Assembly: GCF_001592305.1 (NCBI RefSeq) | Contig: NZ_BCWR01000005.1 | Coordinates: 466,175-530,174 of the forward strand | DNA from: Hydrogenophaga taeniospiralis CCUG 15921 | Lineage (GTDB): Bacteria; Pseudomonadota; Gammaproteobacteria; Burkholderiales; Burkholderiaceae_C | DNA length: 64,000 bases | Direction: 5' to 3' | Notes under the pieces: model-generated | The model's database searches: none | The model's input: only the letters and a program-made list of their open reading frames with translations | Told to the model about the DNA's origin: nothing | Translations under genes and position numbers: made by a program | In this document: in pieces, positions 1 to 8,626 of the stretch | Layout: each line of letters starts with the position of its first letter | How positions within the stretch are numbered: the stretch's first letter is position 1

Positions 1-594
1 GGCATGGGCAAGACCACCCTGCTCAAGTCGCTCATGGGCATCGTCAAGCCCAGCGGTGGTGGCGTGCTTATCAAGGGCCGGCCCATGACGGGCGCCTCCA
101 CCTTCGAGATCGCACGCGAAGGCATCGCCTACGTGCCCGAAGGCCGCGGCATCTTCGGCAACCTCAGCGTGAAGGAAAACCTGGTCATGTCGGCCCGCGC
201 CGGCTGCAAGGGCCAGCGCGACTGGACCTACGACCGCGTGCTGGAGACCTTCCCACGCCTGGCCGAGCGCCTGAACCACGGCGGCCAGCAGCTCAGCGGC
301 GGTGAGCAGCAGATGCTGACCATCGGCCGCGCGCTCATGACCAACCCCGACGTGCTGATCCTTGACGAAGCCACCGAAGGCCTGGCGCCGCTGATCGCGC
401 GCGAAATCTGGCGCATCTGCGGCCTGATCCGCGAAAGCGGTATCAGCAGCGTCATCGTGGACAAGAACTGGAAACACGTGACCCAGATCACCGACCGCAA
501 CGTCATCCTCGTCAAGGGCGAGGTGGCGTTCGAAGGCAGTTCGGACGAACTGCTGTCAAAGCCAGAATTGCTGGAGCAGTACCTCGGGGTGTGA
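1..594 (+). CDS. livF: Branched-chain amino acid ABC transporter ATPase, LivF type (5' end missing)
   Basis: ATPase subunit of a HAAT-family importer for branched-chain amino acids or related compounds, acting on the inner face of the cytoplasmic membrane. The window opens inside the Walker A loop (GMGKTT), so about the first 40 residues lie outside. Visible are the family segment YVPEGRGIF, the LSGGEQQ signature about 98 residues in, and Walker B VLILDEATEGLAP. The EGLAP tail is characteristic of LivF rather than LivG. After Walker B the usual VEQN stretch reads VDKN, a variant seen in LivF-like proteins. The rest of the transporter operon presumably lies upstream. It ends in TGA, with no terminator evident before the next gene. 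Family assignment is firm; the substrate is not known. Confidence 0.93.
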   Translation, partial: GMGKTTLLKSLMGIVKPSGGGVLIKGRPMTGASTFEIAREGIAYVPEGRGIFGNLSVKENLVMSARAGCKGQRDWTYDRVLETFPRLAERLNHGGQQLSGGEQQMLTIGRALMTNPDVLILDEATEGLAPLIAREIWRICGLIRESGISSVIVDKNWKHVTQITDRNVILVKGEVAFEGSSDELLSKPELLEQYLGV

Positions 595-726
595 AGCCGC
601 GCCATGCGGCTATAGTGCGGCGAGCGATTCTTGGTCCCAAGCCAGGGACGACATGGACCTGGATGTGCCCACCGGCTTTGCTGCATCCGTCATGACTGAT
701 GAGTCGTCTACATCAAAGTCAGCCTC

Positions 727-1320
727 ATGAAGTGCCTCGTCGTCATCGCCCACCCCAGCACCGACAGTCTGTGTCATTCGATGGCACAGTCCGCCATTGC
801 CGCCTTGAAAGCGGGCGGCCACGAGGTCATGATTGAAGACCTCTACCTCTCTGGTTTTTCTCCCGCCTTGACAGTCAATGAACGCCAAAGCTACTACAGC
901 CCGGCGTTCGACTCTGCCGCTGTCCAAGATCAAATCGACCGTTTGCTGTCCGCCGAAGCCCTGGTGCTTGTTTTCCCCACTTGGTGGTTTGGCTTTCCCG
1001 CCATCCTGAAAGGGTGGTTTGATCGCATCTGGGCACCCGGCATTGCATACGATCACGCCACCGATCTTGGCGCGATCAAGCCACGGCTCCACAACCTGCG
1101 AAGTGCATTGGCCGTTACGTCTCTTGGCTCGCCGTGGTGGGTTGACCGCTTGCTTCTCTGGCAGCCTGTGAAACGTGTGCTCAAGACGGCGCTGCTGGGC
1201 ACTTGTGCGCCCCGCTGCCGGTTCGAGATGTTGTCGCTTTACAAAGCAGAATCGCTCACCCAAGTCGGGGTCCAATCGTTTTGCTCGCGTGTCGAGCGCG
1301 CAATTGGCAAATGGACTTGA
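727..1320 (+). CDS. NAD(P)H-dependent flavodoxin-fold oxidoreductase
   Basis: A 197-residue cytoplasmic protein of the flavodoxin-like NAD(P)H dehydrogenase (quinone) family (Flavodoxin_2: MdaB, KefF, mammalian NQO1). It probably carries out two-electron reduction of quinones or similar acceptors with a bound flavin. The N-terminus (LVVIAHPSTDSLCHSMAQ) is the beta1-loop that cradles the flavin phosphate. The segment FPTWWFGFPAILKGWFDR is the hallmark substrate/flavin loop of the family, followed by PG.AYDH. The length is normal. The ATG at 727 has no clear Shine-Dalgarno sequence, but the protein starts exactly at beta1. It stands alone between the transporter end and a minus-strand regulator whose 3' end faces it. 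The true substrate cannot be told. Confidence 0.85.
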   Translation: MKCLVVIAHPSTDSLCHSMAQSAIAALKAGGHEVMIEDLYLSGFSPALTVNERQSYYSPAFDSAAVQDQIDRLLSAEALVLVFPTWWFGFPAILKGWFDRIWAPGIAYDHATDLGAIKPRLHNLRSALAVTSLGSPWWVDRLLLWQPVKRVLKTALLGTCAPRCRFEMLSLYKAESLTQVGVQSFCSRVERAIGKWT

Positions 1321-1384
1321 CTGCTCGCCATCTGTCAGCGACCCCTCCGACCGGGCAATAGGAGCTGCGGCGATATTCGCCCGC

Positions 1385-2167
1385 TTACAGCAACGGTCGC
1401 AGTTCCCTCGCGGCGTCCAGCAGAAGCGGCAGCAAGTCCTGGCGCATGGCCGCCGACTCCAATCGGTCGGGCGACGCCACCACGTTGAGCGCTGCCACTG
1501 TTTTTCCTTGCATGTTGCGCAGCGGCACGGCCAGCGCGTGCACGCCGAGTTCGTGTTCCTCGCTGGCCACGGCGTAGTCGTCGGCCTTCACCTGTGCCAC
1601 GACCGCGCGAAACGCCTTGTGGTCGATGATGGTCTTCGGCGTCAGCCGCGCCAGTTCGCGGCCCTTGAGCCAGGCGTTGAATTCGGCGCGTGGCAGCGCG
1701 GCCAGCAGCACACGGCCAGTGGAGGTGGCGTGCACCGGCAGCCGCGCGCCCAGGTGCAGGCCGTAGGCCATGAGGCGCTGACCGCCGATGGACACGCTGC
1801 GCGCCACGATCACCACCTCGTCGCCATCGAGCACCACGGCGGAGAACGACTCGCGCGTCTGCGCCGCCAGCCGGTTCAGCGTGGGCTGCAGCAGGCGTGG
1901 CAGCCGGGCCGAAGAGAGGTAGCTGCCCGAAAACCGCAGCACCTTGGCCGAGAGCCAGTAGTGGCTGCCGTCGGTGTCCAGATAGCCCAGGTAGGCCAGC
2001 GTGAGCAGGTGGCGGCGGGCGGCCGCGCGGGTCAGGCCGGCGCGCTCGGCGGCCTGCGTGGCATTGAGCCGCTGGCGTTCGGTGTCGAAACTCTCCAGCA
2101 CGGCCATGCCCTTGGCCATGCCTTCGATGAAGTCGGCCTTGGCGATGACTTTCGGTTCATTGTTCAT
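1385..2167 (-). CDS. pobR: IclR-family regulator, probable pobA activator (PobR/PcaR type)
   Basis: An IclR-type transcription factor of 260 residues with an N-terminal winged HTH (AAERAGLTRAAARRHLLTLAYLGYL, about residues 35-60) and a C-terminal effector domain. It resembles the PcaR/PobR/PcaU branch that senses aromatic acids. It is divergent from pobA, with about 230 bp between them, so its likely job is to activate pobA in response to 4-hydroxybenzoate. The ATG at 2167 (MNNEPKV) was chosen over the longer frame because PobR-type proteins begin about 20 residues before the 'FIEGMAKGMAVLESF' segment. The role is inferred from family plus neighbour. Confidence 0.85.
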   Translation of the reverse strand: MNNEPKVIAKADFIEGMAKGMAVLESFDTERQRLNATQAAERAGLTRAAARRHLLTLAYLGYLDTDGSHYWLSAKVLRFSGSYLSSARLPRLLQPTLNRLAAQTRESFSAVVLDGDEVVIVARSVSIGGQRLMAYGLHLGARLPVHATSTGRVLLAALPRAEFNAWLKGRELARLTPKTIIDHKAFRAVVAQVKADDYAVASEEHELGVHALAVPLRNMQGKTVAALNVVASPDRLESAAMRQDLLPLLLDAARELRPLL

Positions 2168-2321
2168 GCTGCGCGATGATCGCACAAGACCACTGATGAT
2201 CGCGCAGGTATCGACTTCATCCATTGAAAACCCGATGGCTTCTACCTATTCTGCAGACTCCTTCAACCACATTTTTCGCCCACCCGCCACGCCAGAGGCT
2301 GTCAATGCCAGGGAACCGCCG

Positions 2322-3584
<1,263 letters not shown>

Positions 3585-3590
3585 ACGACC

Positions 3591-3657
3591 CACCCCCGCG
3601 CCGCCTGCGGCGTCACCCCCTCAAGGGGGCAATGCGAGTGGCCCGGCAGAGCCGGTT
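3591..3657 (-). repeat. Palindromic intergenic repeat, right copy
   Basis: Inverted partner of the element at 2322-2388, beginning 6 bp after the pobA stop codon. It can form two consecutive hairpins (GCCGCCTGCGGC and CCCCCTCAAGGGGG) and may serve as the pobA transcript end. No U-rich tail follows the stems, so it is not a classical terminator. Confidence 0.8.
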
Positions 3658-3772
3658 CCACCGCATCCTGGGTGACGTCACGTCGTGCCGGCGGTGGCGT
3701 TTGCGTTGGCACCGGGATTTCGCCGCAGCGTTGTCGCGCTCGCGCTTCGAAGCGACCTGACCAGGCGGTACA

Positions 3773-3788
3773 TTGACGTAAACGTCAA
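3773..3788. promoter_or_regulatory. Perfect 7+2+7 palindrome, candidate operator of the CoA-transferase gene
   Basis: TTGACGTAAACGTCAA is a perfect inverted repeat (TTGACGT-AA-ACGTCAA) ending 11 bp before the ATG at 3800. The ACGT-N2-ACGT pattern resembles operators described for regulators of branched-chain amino acid and fatty acid catabolism in proteobacteria (LiuR and TetR-type). The regulator itself is not in the window. The position would let it block transcription or ribosome access. Confidence 0.6.
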
Positions 3789-3799
3789 CCGGTAACGCC

Positions 3800-4717
3800 A
3801 TGTCCTCACCCGCCCCCTCCCCGATCAAAGCTCTCAAGCCGCTGCGCGCCGTGCGCGTGCTCAGCCTCGCGCTCAACCTGCCCGGGCCGGCCGCGTTCAT
3901 GCGCCTCAAGGCCATGGGCGCCACCTGCATCAAGGCCGAGCCGCCCGGCCCCAAGGGTGCGCCCGCAGGCACCAGCGGCGACCCGATGGGCCAGTACAAC
4001 CCGACCGCCTACGCCACGCTGCACGCGGGCATCAAGGTCCTGAGCATCGACCTGAAGACCGACAAGGGCCAGGCCCGGCTGCACCGGGAACTGGCGCGCA
4101 CCGACCTGCTGCTGACCTCGTTCCGCCCCTCGGCGCTGGCCAAGCTGGGCCTCTCCTGGAAGGCGCTGCACAAGGCCTACCCGCAGCTCTCGGTCGTGGC
4201 CATCGTGGGTGCGCCCGGCGCGCGCGCCGAAGAGCCGGGGCACGACCTGACGTATCTGGCCGACGCCGGTCTGGTGACGGGGCTGGAGCTGCCGGCCACG
4301 CTGTTCGCCGACATGGGCGGCGCGCTCATGGCCTGCGAGGCGGCCCTGAAGGCCGTGCTGGCGCAGAAAACGAGTGGCAGGGGTTCGTTCCAGGAGGTCG
4401 CGCTCTCGGACGCCGCCGCCTGGCTCGCCCTGCCCCGCGACTGGGGCCTGACCCTGCCCAGCGGCTCGGTGGGCGGCGCCCATGCGGGCTACCGCGTCTA
4501 CCCCTGCCAGGATGGCCGTGTGGCCGTGGCTGCGCTGGAGCCGCACTTTGCCGCGTCCCTCTGCGCAGCCGCAGGCGTGGCCATGGCCGATGTGCGCACG
4601 ATGTTCCGGCCCGAGGTGCACACCGCCATCGCCCGCTTCCTGGCCGGCCAGACGCGCCAGCAGCTCGACCAGCTCGCCGCCGCCCATGACATTCCCTTGC
4701 ACACCTTGCCGGCCTGA
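3800..4717 (+). CDS. CaiB/BaiF-family (class III) CoA transferase
   Basis: A short (305-residue) member of the class III CoA-transferase/racemase family, which includes formyl-CoA transferase and alpha-methylacyl-CoA racemase. It would move CoA between carboxylic acids, or epimerise a 2-methylacyl-CoA. Typical segments are VRVLSLALNLPGPAAFMRLKAMGATCIKAEPP at the N-terminus, SIDLKTDKGQ, and the LTYLADAGL stretch. The family's catalytic Asp sits in 'GHDLTY', with D around residue 150. Racemase-like members are often about 350-380 residues, so this is a compact form lacking part of the C-terminal domain. It stands alone behind a striking operator-like palindrome and converges on the amidotransferase gene with a 9-bp gap. 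Substrate unknown. Confidence 0.82.
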   Translation: MSSPAPSPIKALKPLRAVRVLSLALNLPGPAAFMRLKAMGATCIKAEPPGPKGAPAGTSGDPMGQYNPTAYATLHAGIKVLSIDLKTDKGQARLHRELARTDLLLTSFRPSALAKLGLSWKALHKAYPQLSVVAIVGAPGARAEEPGHDLTYLADAGLVTGLELPATLFADMGGALMACEAALKAVLAQKTSGRGSFQEVALSDAAAWLALPRDWGLTLPSGSVGGAHAGYRVYPCQDGRVAVAALEPHFAASLCAAAGVAMADVRTMFRPEVHTAIARFLAGQTRQQLDQLAAAHDIPLHTLPA

Positions 4718-4726
4718 ACGCGCATG

Positions 4727-5605
4727 TCAGGCGGGTGCCGCGAGCCCGGCTTCACCCGTCTTTGGCAAGGGCCAGGCCCGGCCTGCCGTGCCGGTGGGCT
4801 GCGGAAAGCGGATGGTTTCGGGCTCGTGGTGCGACCAGACTTCCCGCCCCATCACGAACACCTTGCTCTCGCCAGTGCGCAGCGCGCGCCAGGGTTCGTC
4901 CAGCGTCAGGGGTTCGGTGGCGATGATGACCATGCAGTCCACTTCGCCATTGAGCGCGCCCAGGTCCATGCGGATGTCGCAGTCCACCAGCCGGGCCATG
5001 GGGAACGGATGCGCTCGCTCCAGGCTGGCCAGCTGGCTGGAGCAGTGGGCGTACAGCGCATCGCCGTTGGTCAGCAGGTAGTTGAAGTTGCCGTAGCGCG
5101 CCACCTCGCGGTTGAGCCGGGCCAGCACTGGCGCCAGTTCGGTCCATTCCGGCGGACGCAGCCGGTCAGCGAAGGTCTGCCGCAGGCATTGCATCAGGTA
5201 GCAGAACGCCTTCTCGCTGTCGGTGTTGCCCACCGGCAGGAAGCCGCCGTCGAGTGCCGGATGGAAGTTGCGCAGATCGCCGTTGTGGGCGAAGAACCAG
5301 TTCTGTCCCAGCCACTCGCGGGTGAAAGGATGGGTGTTGGCCAGGCTCACGGTGCCCTGCGTGGCCTTGCGGATGTGCGAGATCACCGTGCGCGACTGGA
5401 TCGGGTAGCTGCGCACGAATTCCGCCAGCATCGACTCGCTCGCCGGCCGGTCGTCGAGAAACATGCGCGAGCCGGTGGGCTCGTAGAACGCGATGCCCCA
5501 GCCGTCCACATGGTCGGCGGTGCAGCCCCCACGCTGGGCAAACCCGGTGAACGAAAACCGGATGGACGCGGTGGTGTTGCAGCTCATGCCCAGCAGTTGA
5601 CACAT
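4727..5605 (-). CDS. Class II glutamine amidotransferase (YafJ type)
   Basis: An N-terminal-nucleophile hydrolase of the glutamine amidotransferase class II family, similar to E. coli YafJ (about 255 residues; this one has 292). After removal of Met1 the invariant Cys2 (MCQLLGM) would be the nucleophile that takes ammonia from glutamine. Further family marks are HVDGWGIAFYE, the SHIRKAT segment, the NTHPF loop and FAHNGDL (glutamine-binding Asn/Asp). No synthase domain follows, so the ammonia acceptor is unknown. Its start lies 22 bp after the 3' end of the racemase gene on the same strand, suggesting joint transcription; a common amino-acid role is only conjecture. Confidence 0.9.
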   Translation of the reverse strand: MCQLLGMSCNTTASIRFSFTGFAQRGGCTADHVDGWGIAFYEPTGSRMFLDDRPASESMLAEFVRSYPIQSRTVISHIRKATQGTVSLANTHPFTREWLGQNWFFAHNGDLRNFHPALDGGFLPVGNTDSEKAFCYLMQCLRQTFADRLRPPEWTELAPVLARLNREVARYGNFNYLLTNGDALYAHCSSQLASLERAHPFPMARLVDCDIRMDLGALNGEVDCMVIIATEPLTLDEPWRALRTGESKVFVMGREVWSHHEPETIRFPQPTGTAGRAWPLPKTGEAGLAAPA

Positions 5606-5627
5606 GTCGATGCGCTCCCCGGGCCGC

Positions 5628-6320
5628 TCACTCGGCCAAGGCGAAGTTCACGGCCGCCATGGCGTGCAGCGCCGTGGTGTCGAAGGTGGGCAGGCAACTG
5701 TCTTTTGGCCCCACGATCAGCGGCAGTTCGGTGCAGCCCAGCACCACGCCCTGGGCGCCACGTGCCTTGAGCGACGCGATGCAGGCCGAGAGCCAGGCGC
5801 GCGATGCGGGTGGCAGCTGGCCCTGGCACAGCTCTTCGAAGATGATGCGGTGGATCTCGATGCGCTCGGCCTCGTCGGGGATGACGCAGCGGATACCGCG
5901 CGAAGCCAGCCGCTCCACGTAGAAGTCCTGCTCCATGGTGAAGCGCGTGCCCATAAGGCCCACCGCGTCCAGCCCCTGAGCCAGGATGGCGTCGGCGGTC
6001 ACATCGGCGATGTGCAGCAAAGGAACGTCGGACGCCGCTTGAACTTCTGGCGCCAGCTTGTGCATGGTGTTGGTGCCGATCAGCAGGCACTGGGCACCGG
6101 TCTCCTGCAGACGCCGCGCCGCCTGGCGCAGGATGTCGGCCATGCCCGACCAGTCACCGGCGCGTTGCCGTTGCGCGATGTCCTGGAAGTCCAGGCTCAC
6201 CAGGTTCAGGCGGGCGCTGCTGAGGCCGCCCAGGCGACGCGCCACCTCGCGGTTGATCAACTGGTAATACAGGGTGGTCGATTCCCAGCTCATGCCGCCG
6301 ATCAGGCCAATGGTTTTCAT
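5628..6320 (-). CDS. Aspartate/glutamate racemase family protein, YgeA type
   Basis: A 230-residue cytoplasmic Asp/Glu racemase-family enzyme. The N-terminal GLIGGMSWEST and the GCTELPLIV segment (Cys196) are diagnostic. The first catalytic site reads GTNTMH, with Thr83 in place of the Cys of classical racemases. The E. coli YgeA enzyme has the same arrangement (Thr83/Cys197) and is reported to act on L-aspartate and L-glutamate preferentially, so the residue pattern predicts that subtype. It is divergent from an Lrp/AsnC regulator across 114 bp, which probably controls it in response to an amino acid. Confidence 0.9.
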   Translation of the reverse strand: MKTIGLIGGMSWESTTLYYQLINREVARRLGGLSSARLNLVSLDFQDIAQRQRAGDWSGMADILRQAARRLQETGAQCLLIGTNTMHKLAPEVQAASDVPLLHIADVTADAILAQGLDAVGLMGTRFTMEQDFYVERLASRGIRCVIPDEAERIEIHRIIFEELCQGQLPPASRAWLSACIASLKARGAQGVVLGCTELPLIVGPKDSCLPTFDTTALHAMAAVNFALAE

Positions 6321-6434
6321 GCGTGCTCCAAAGCGTGTTGTGAATGCTGGGAGTGTGCGTGGACGGACGCAGAACCGGCTTGCCTTTCCAGCGCAGGAAA
6401 TGGCCTAATGGGGAAACTATTTCTACAAAATCAC

Positions 6435-6908
6435 ATGAAAAAGAAACTGGATGCGATTGATCGGCAGATTCTTACGATCCTGCAGCGCGACGCCGAAACC
6501 CCGCTGGCCGATCTGGCCCAGGCGGTGAACCTCTCGTCCACGCCTTGCTGGCGGCGCATCCAGCGGCTGCGCGAGCATGGCTTCATCACCCGCCACGTGG
6601 CGCTGGTCGACCCGCGCAAGATCAACCTCGGCGTCACCGTATTCGTGGCGGTGCGCACCAACCAGCACAGCCAGGCCTGGTTCGAGGGCTTTCGCGACAC
6701 CGTGCGCGACATCCCCGAGATCGTCGAGTTCTACCGCATGAGCGGCGACGTGGACTACCTGCTGCGTGTGGTGGTGCCCGACATCGCTGCCTACGACGCG
6801 GTCTACAAGCGCTTGATCCGCTCGGTCGAGCTCTCGGACGTGAGCAGCAGTTTCGCCATGGAGGAACTGAAGTTCACCACCGCCCTGCCGCTGGACTACG
6901 CGGACTGA
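6435..6908 (+). CDS. Lrp/AsnC-family transcriptional regulator
   Basis: A 157-residue feast/famine regulator. The N-terminal HTH (LADLAQAVNLSSTPCWRRIQRLREHGFI, about residues 22-49) carries the SxxxCWRRIxRL recognition helix of Lrp proteins. A C-terminal RAM effector domain follows (VTVFVAVRT, then the YRMSGDVDYLLRVVVPD motif). The ATG at 6435 fits the usual start a few residues before 'LDAIDRQIL'; the frame is open far upstream but without coding character there. The divergent racemase gene is the likely target, besides autoregulation. Confidence 0.93.
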   Translation: MKKKLDAIDRQILTILQRDAETPLADLAQAVNLSSTPCWRRIQRLREHGFITRHVALVDPRKINLGVTVFVAVRTNQHSQAWFEGFRDTVRDIPEIVEFYRMSGDVDYLLRVVVPDIAAYDAVYKRLIRSVELSDVSSSFAMEELKFTTALPLDYAD

Positions 6909-6932
6909 CCCGCGAGCCGAAGCCTCGGCCGC

Positions 6933-7550
6933 TCATCGCATGGGCTCGGGCGACACCACCTGTCGGGCCCAGGCTGGCAGCGGGTCGGCCTGCCACACCA
7001 GCTCGCCGCCGCGCAGCCGCGCCACCAGCCGCGGCGGCTGAAACACCTGGTCGGGCGGCAACGAGGTGTCGTAGAGCAGCGCCAGATCGGCTCGCCGCAC
7101 CGCCACGCTCAGGTGGCGCACCGTGCGCGGGTAGCGCGCCAGAATGCGCTCGGGCGGCACGGGGTGGCCGCCCTCCTCCACGCGCTGGCTCACCCTGCCC
7201 AGCAGTTGCTGCGGGTCGTCCACGCACACCACGAGTAGCACCACGCTGAACCCGGCGCGCCTGGCCGCGGCCATCAGATCAAGCTTGGAGGTGTGGGAAA
7301 ACACCGTCTCACTGGCGAACGAGCGGCCTTCGGCCAGACACTGCACCCGCCGCGCATCGGCCCATTGGCGCGCCTGGCGCGAGCGTTCGGCGGCGTCCAC
7401 CACATGCTGCAGATGGTCCGCCTCGTGCAAGTCGGCGTTGACGAATTCGGCGTTGGCGGGAATCAGGCCCTGGGCCACCGCGCTGCGGTAGAGCGTGGAC
7501 TTTCCCGCGCCGTTGGGGCCGGCCAGCAGGTAAAAAACCGGAGCGGCCAA
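6933..7550 (-). CDS. Zeta-toxin-like P-loop kinase
   Basis: A 205-residue P-loop protein of the zeta toxin/AAA_33 group. Walker A (AGPNGAGKST) is near residues 10-19, followed by the FVNADLHEADH segment with the catalytic-type Asp and FASETVFSHTSKLDLM. This order matches the UDP-N-acetylglucosamine-binding core of zeta and AvrRxo1/PezT-like proteins. In those families the kinase phosphorylates UNAG and stops cell-wall synthesis. The start is a TTG at 7550, in the same frame as the upstream antitoxin and only four sense codons after its stop; no good Shine-Dalgarno sequence is visible, so translation probably depends on the upstream gene. Substrate is inferred from the family only. Confidence 0.8.
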   Translation of the reverse strand: MAAPVFYLLAGPNGAGKSTLYRSAVAQGLIPANAEFVNADLHEADHLQHVVDAAERSRQARQWADARRVQCLAEGRSFASETVFSHTSKLDLMAAARRAGFSVVLLVVCVDDPQQLLGRVSQRVEEGGHPVPPERILARYPRTVRHLSVAVRRADLALLYDTSLPPDQVFQPPRLVARLRGGELVWQADPLPAWARQVVSPEPMR

Positions 7551-7562
7551 AGGATCGCGGCG

Positions 7563-7904
7563 TCAGGCTGCGCGGCGGGTGGGCGCGGCTTTCTGGCGGT
7601 TGGCCAATACGGTGTCTCGCACCGCCTGGGCCAGGCGGCCGGTGGATTCGGCGGCCATAAAGCGCGCCTCGATGGCGTCAAGAGACTCGTCTGCTGGAGC
7701 GCGGTGGCGGGCGTCGTAGAGCGCAATTGCCTCGCGCGCCTCCTGCACGGTGAGGCCGGTTTCGTCGGCAATGCGCCCCAGGGTGGCCCAGTATTCGATC
7801 TGGCCCGCAATCGAACGGCGCTGCGGCTGGGCCGCTTCTCGGGCCTGCTGCACCAAGGCGGTGGGCAGTTTCACGGATGCAAACGGGCTGGCGGCGGTGG
7901 ACAT
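7563..7904 (-). CDS. ParD-like antitoxin
   Basis: A 113-residue protein that looks like a ParD-like type II antitoxin. The N-terminal SVKLPTALVQQAREAAQPQRRSIAGQIEYWATLGR is a ribbon-helix-helix-type DNA-binding segment, and the helical C-terminal half would wrap the toxin. The ATG at 7904 was chosen because an AGGAG lies 7 nt upstream; the longer frame lacks one. It precedes the zeta-like kinase with a 12-nt gap in the same frame, the usual antitoxin-first order. Autorepression of the pair is expected but no operator was identified. Confidence 0.8.
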   Translation of the reverse strand: MSTAASPFASVKLPTALVQQAREAAQPQRRSIAGQIEYWATLGRIADETGLTVQEAREAIALYDARHRAPADESLDAIEARFMAAESTGRLAQAVRDTVLANRQKAAPTRRAA

Positions 7905-7978
7905 GGCAAGACTCCTGTTTGGCGCATTTTGCGCCATTTCAGCCCATTTGACCACCCTGCGACGGCCGGGTTCAGGGT

Positions 7979-8491
7979 TCAGTCGTCGCGGCCGAACATC
8001 CGCGCGAAGAAGCCGCGCTTCTTTTTCAGTTGCAGCTCACGGATCAGCTCTTCCTTGATCTGTGCCTTCATGTCGGCTTCGCCGTGGCTGACGTTCTTCA
8101 GATAGACCTTCACCGCATCGGCGTAACTGCGGTCGTCGTTGCGGATGTGGTTGAACAGCCAGCGCGAGAGCATGGCGTGCAGCTCGGAGGCCACGTCTTC
8201 GCCCGCCTCGAAGCGCATGCGGTATTCGCCCACCTTGCGCGTGAACAGATCGTGCACCTTCTTGTGCGGGCCGGCAAACATGTAGCCGGCGTCCGCCATC
8301 AGGGACTCCTCGAACGCAAAGTGCGACAGCGTGTAGTCCACCATTTCGTCGATCACCGCGCCCACGGCCTCGCGGTCGTGGTGGTCGCGGGCGTCGTAGA
8401 GCTGGTTGATGTAGTCGACGATGCGCTTGTGCTGCCCGTCGATTTCACGGATGCCCGTTTCAAGATCGGGCGTCCAGTTCAGATGTGCCAT
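7979..8491 (-). CDS. Bacteriohemerythrin
   Basis: A 170-residue oxygen-binding di-iron protein of the hemerythrin family. The ligand pattern is present in order: His in DGQHKRI, His and Glu in SHFAFEE, His in GPHKKVH, and the HIRNDD end (H...D). The tail after about residue 135 is a basic helix (KKKRGFFARMFG) beyond the normal four-helix bundle. It may bind a membrane or partner, as seen in other bacteriohemerythrins. The ATG at 8491 is preferred over an upstream TTG; a GGGGA lies about 10 nt ahead. Likely roles are oxygen supply or sensing. It is single in context. Confidence 0.93.
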   Translation of the reverse strand: MAHLNWTPDLETGIREIDGQHKRIVDYINQLYDARDHHDREAVGAVIDEMVDYTLSHFAFEESLMADAGYMFAGPHKKVHDLFTRKVGEYRMRFEAGEDVASELHAMLSRWLFNHIRNDDRSYADAVKVYLKNVSHGEADMKAQIKEELIRELQLKKKRGFFARMFGRDD

Positions 8492-8626
8492 GGAAAATGT
8501 CCCCAAAATGGGCGACAGGTGTCGCCCGAAAGTAACGAATTGTGTGAGAGAACCCGTTGCGACGGGGGGGAATCAGCACAGTTCATGACATATCTCAAGC
8601 CTTCGCGCACGGCAAGATGCCGTCCA

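Noticed and set aside
5604..6434. Long N-terminal extension of the Lrp regulator over the racemase gene
   Set aside because: The extra part lies antisense to the racemase; the protein family starts at the ATG at 6435.
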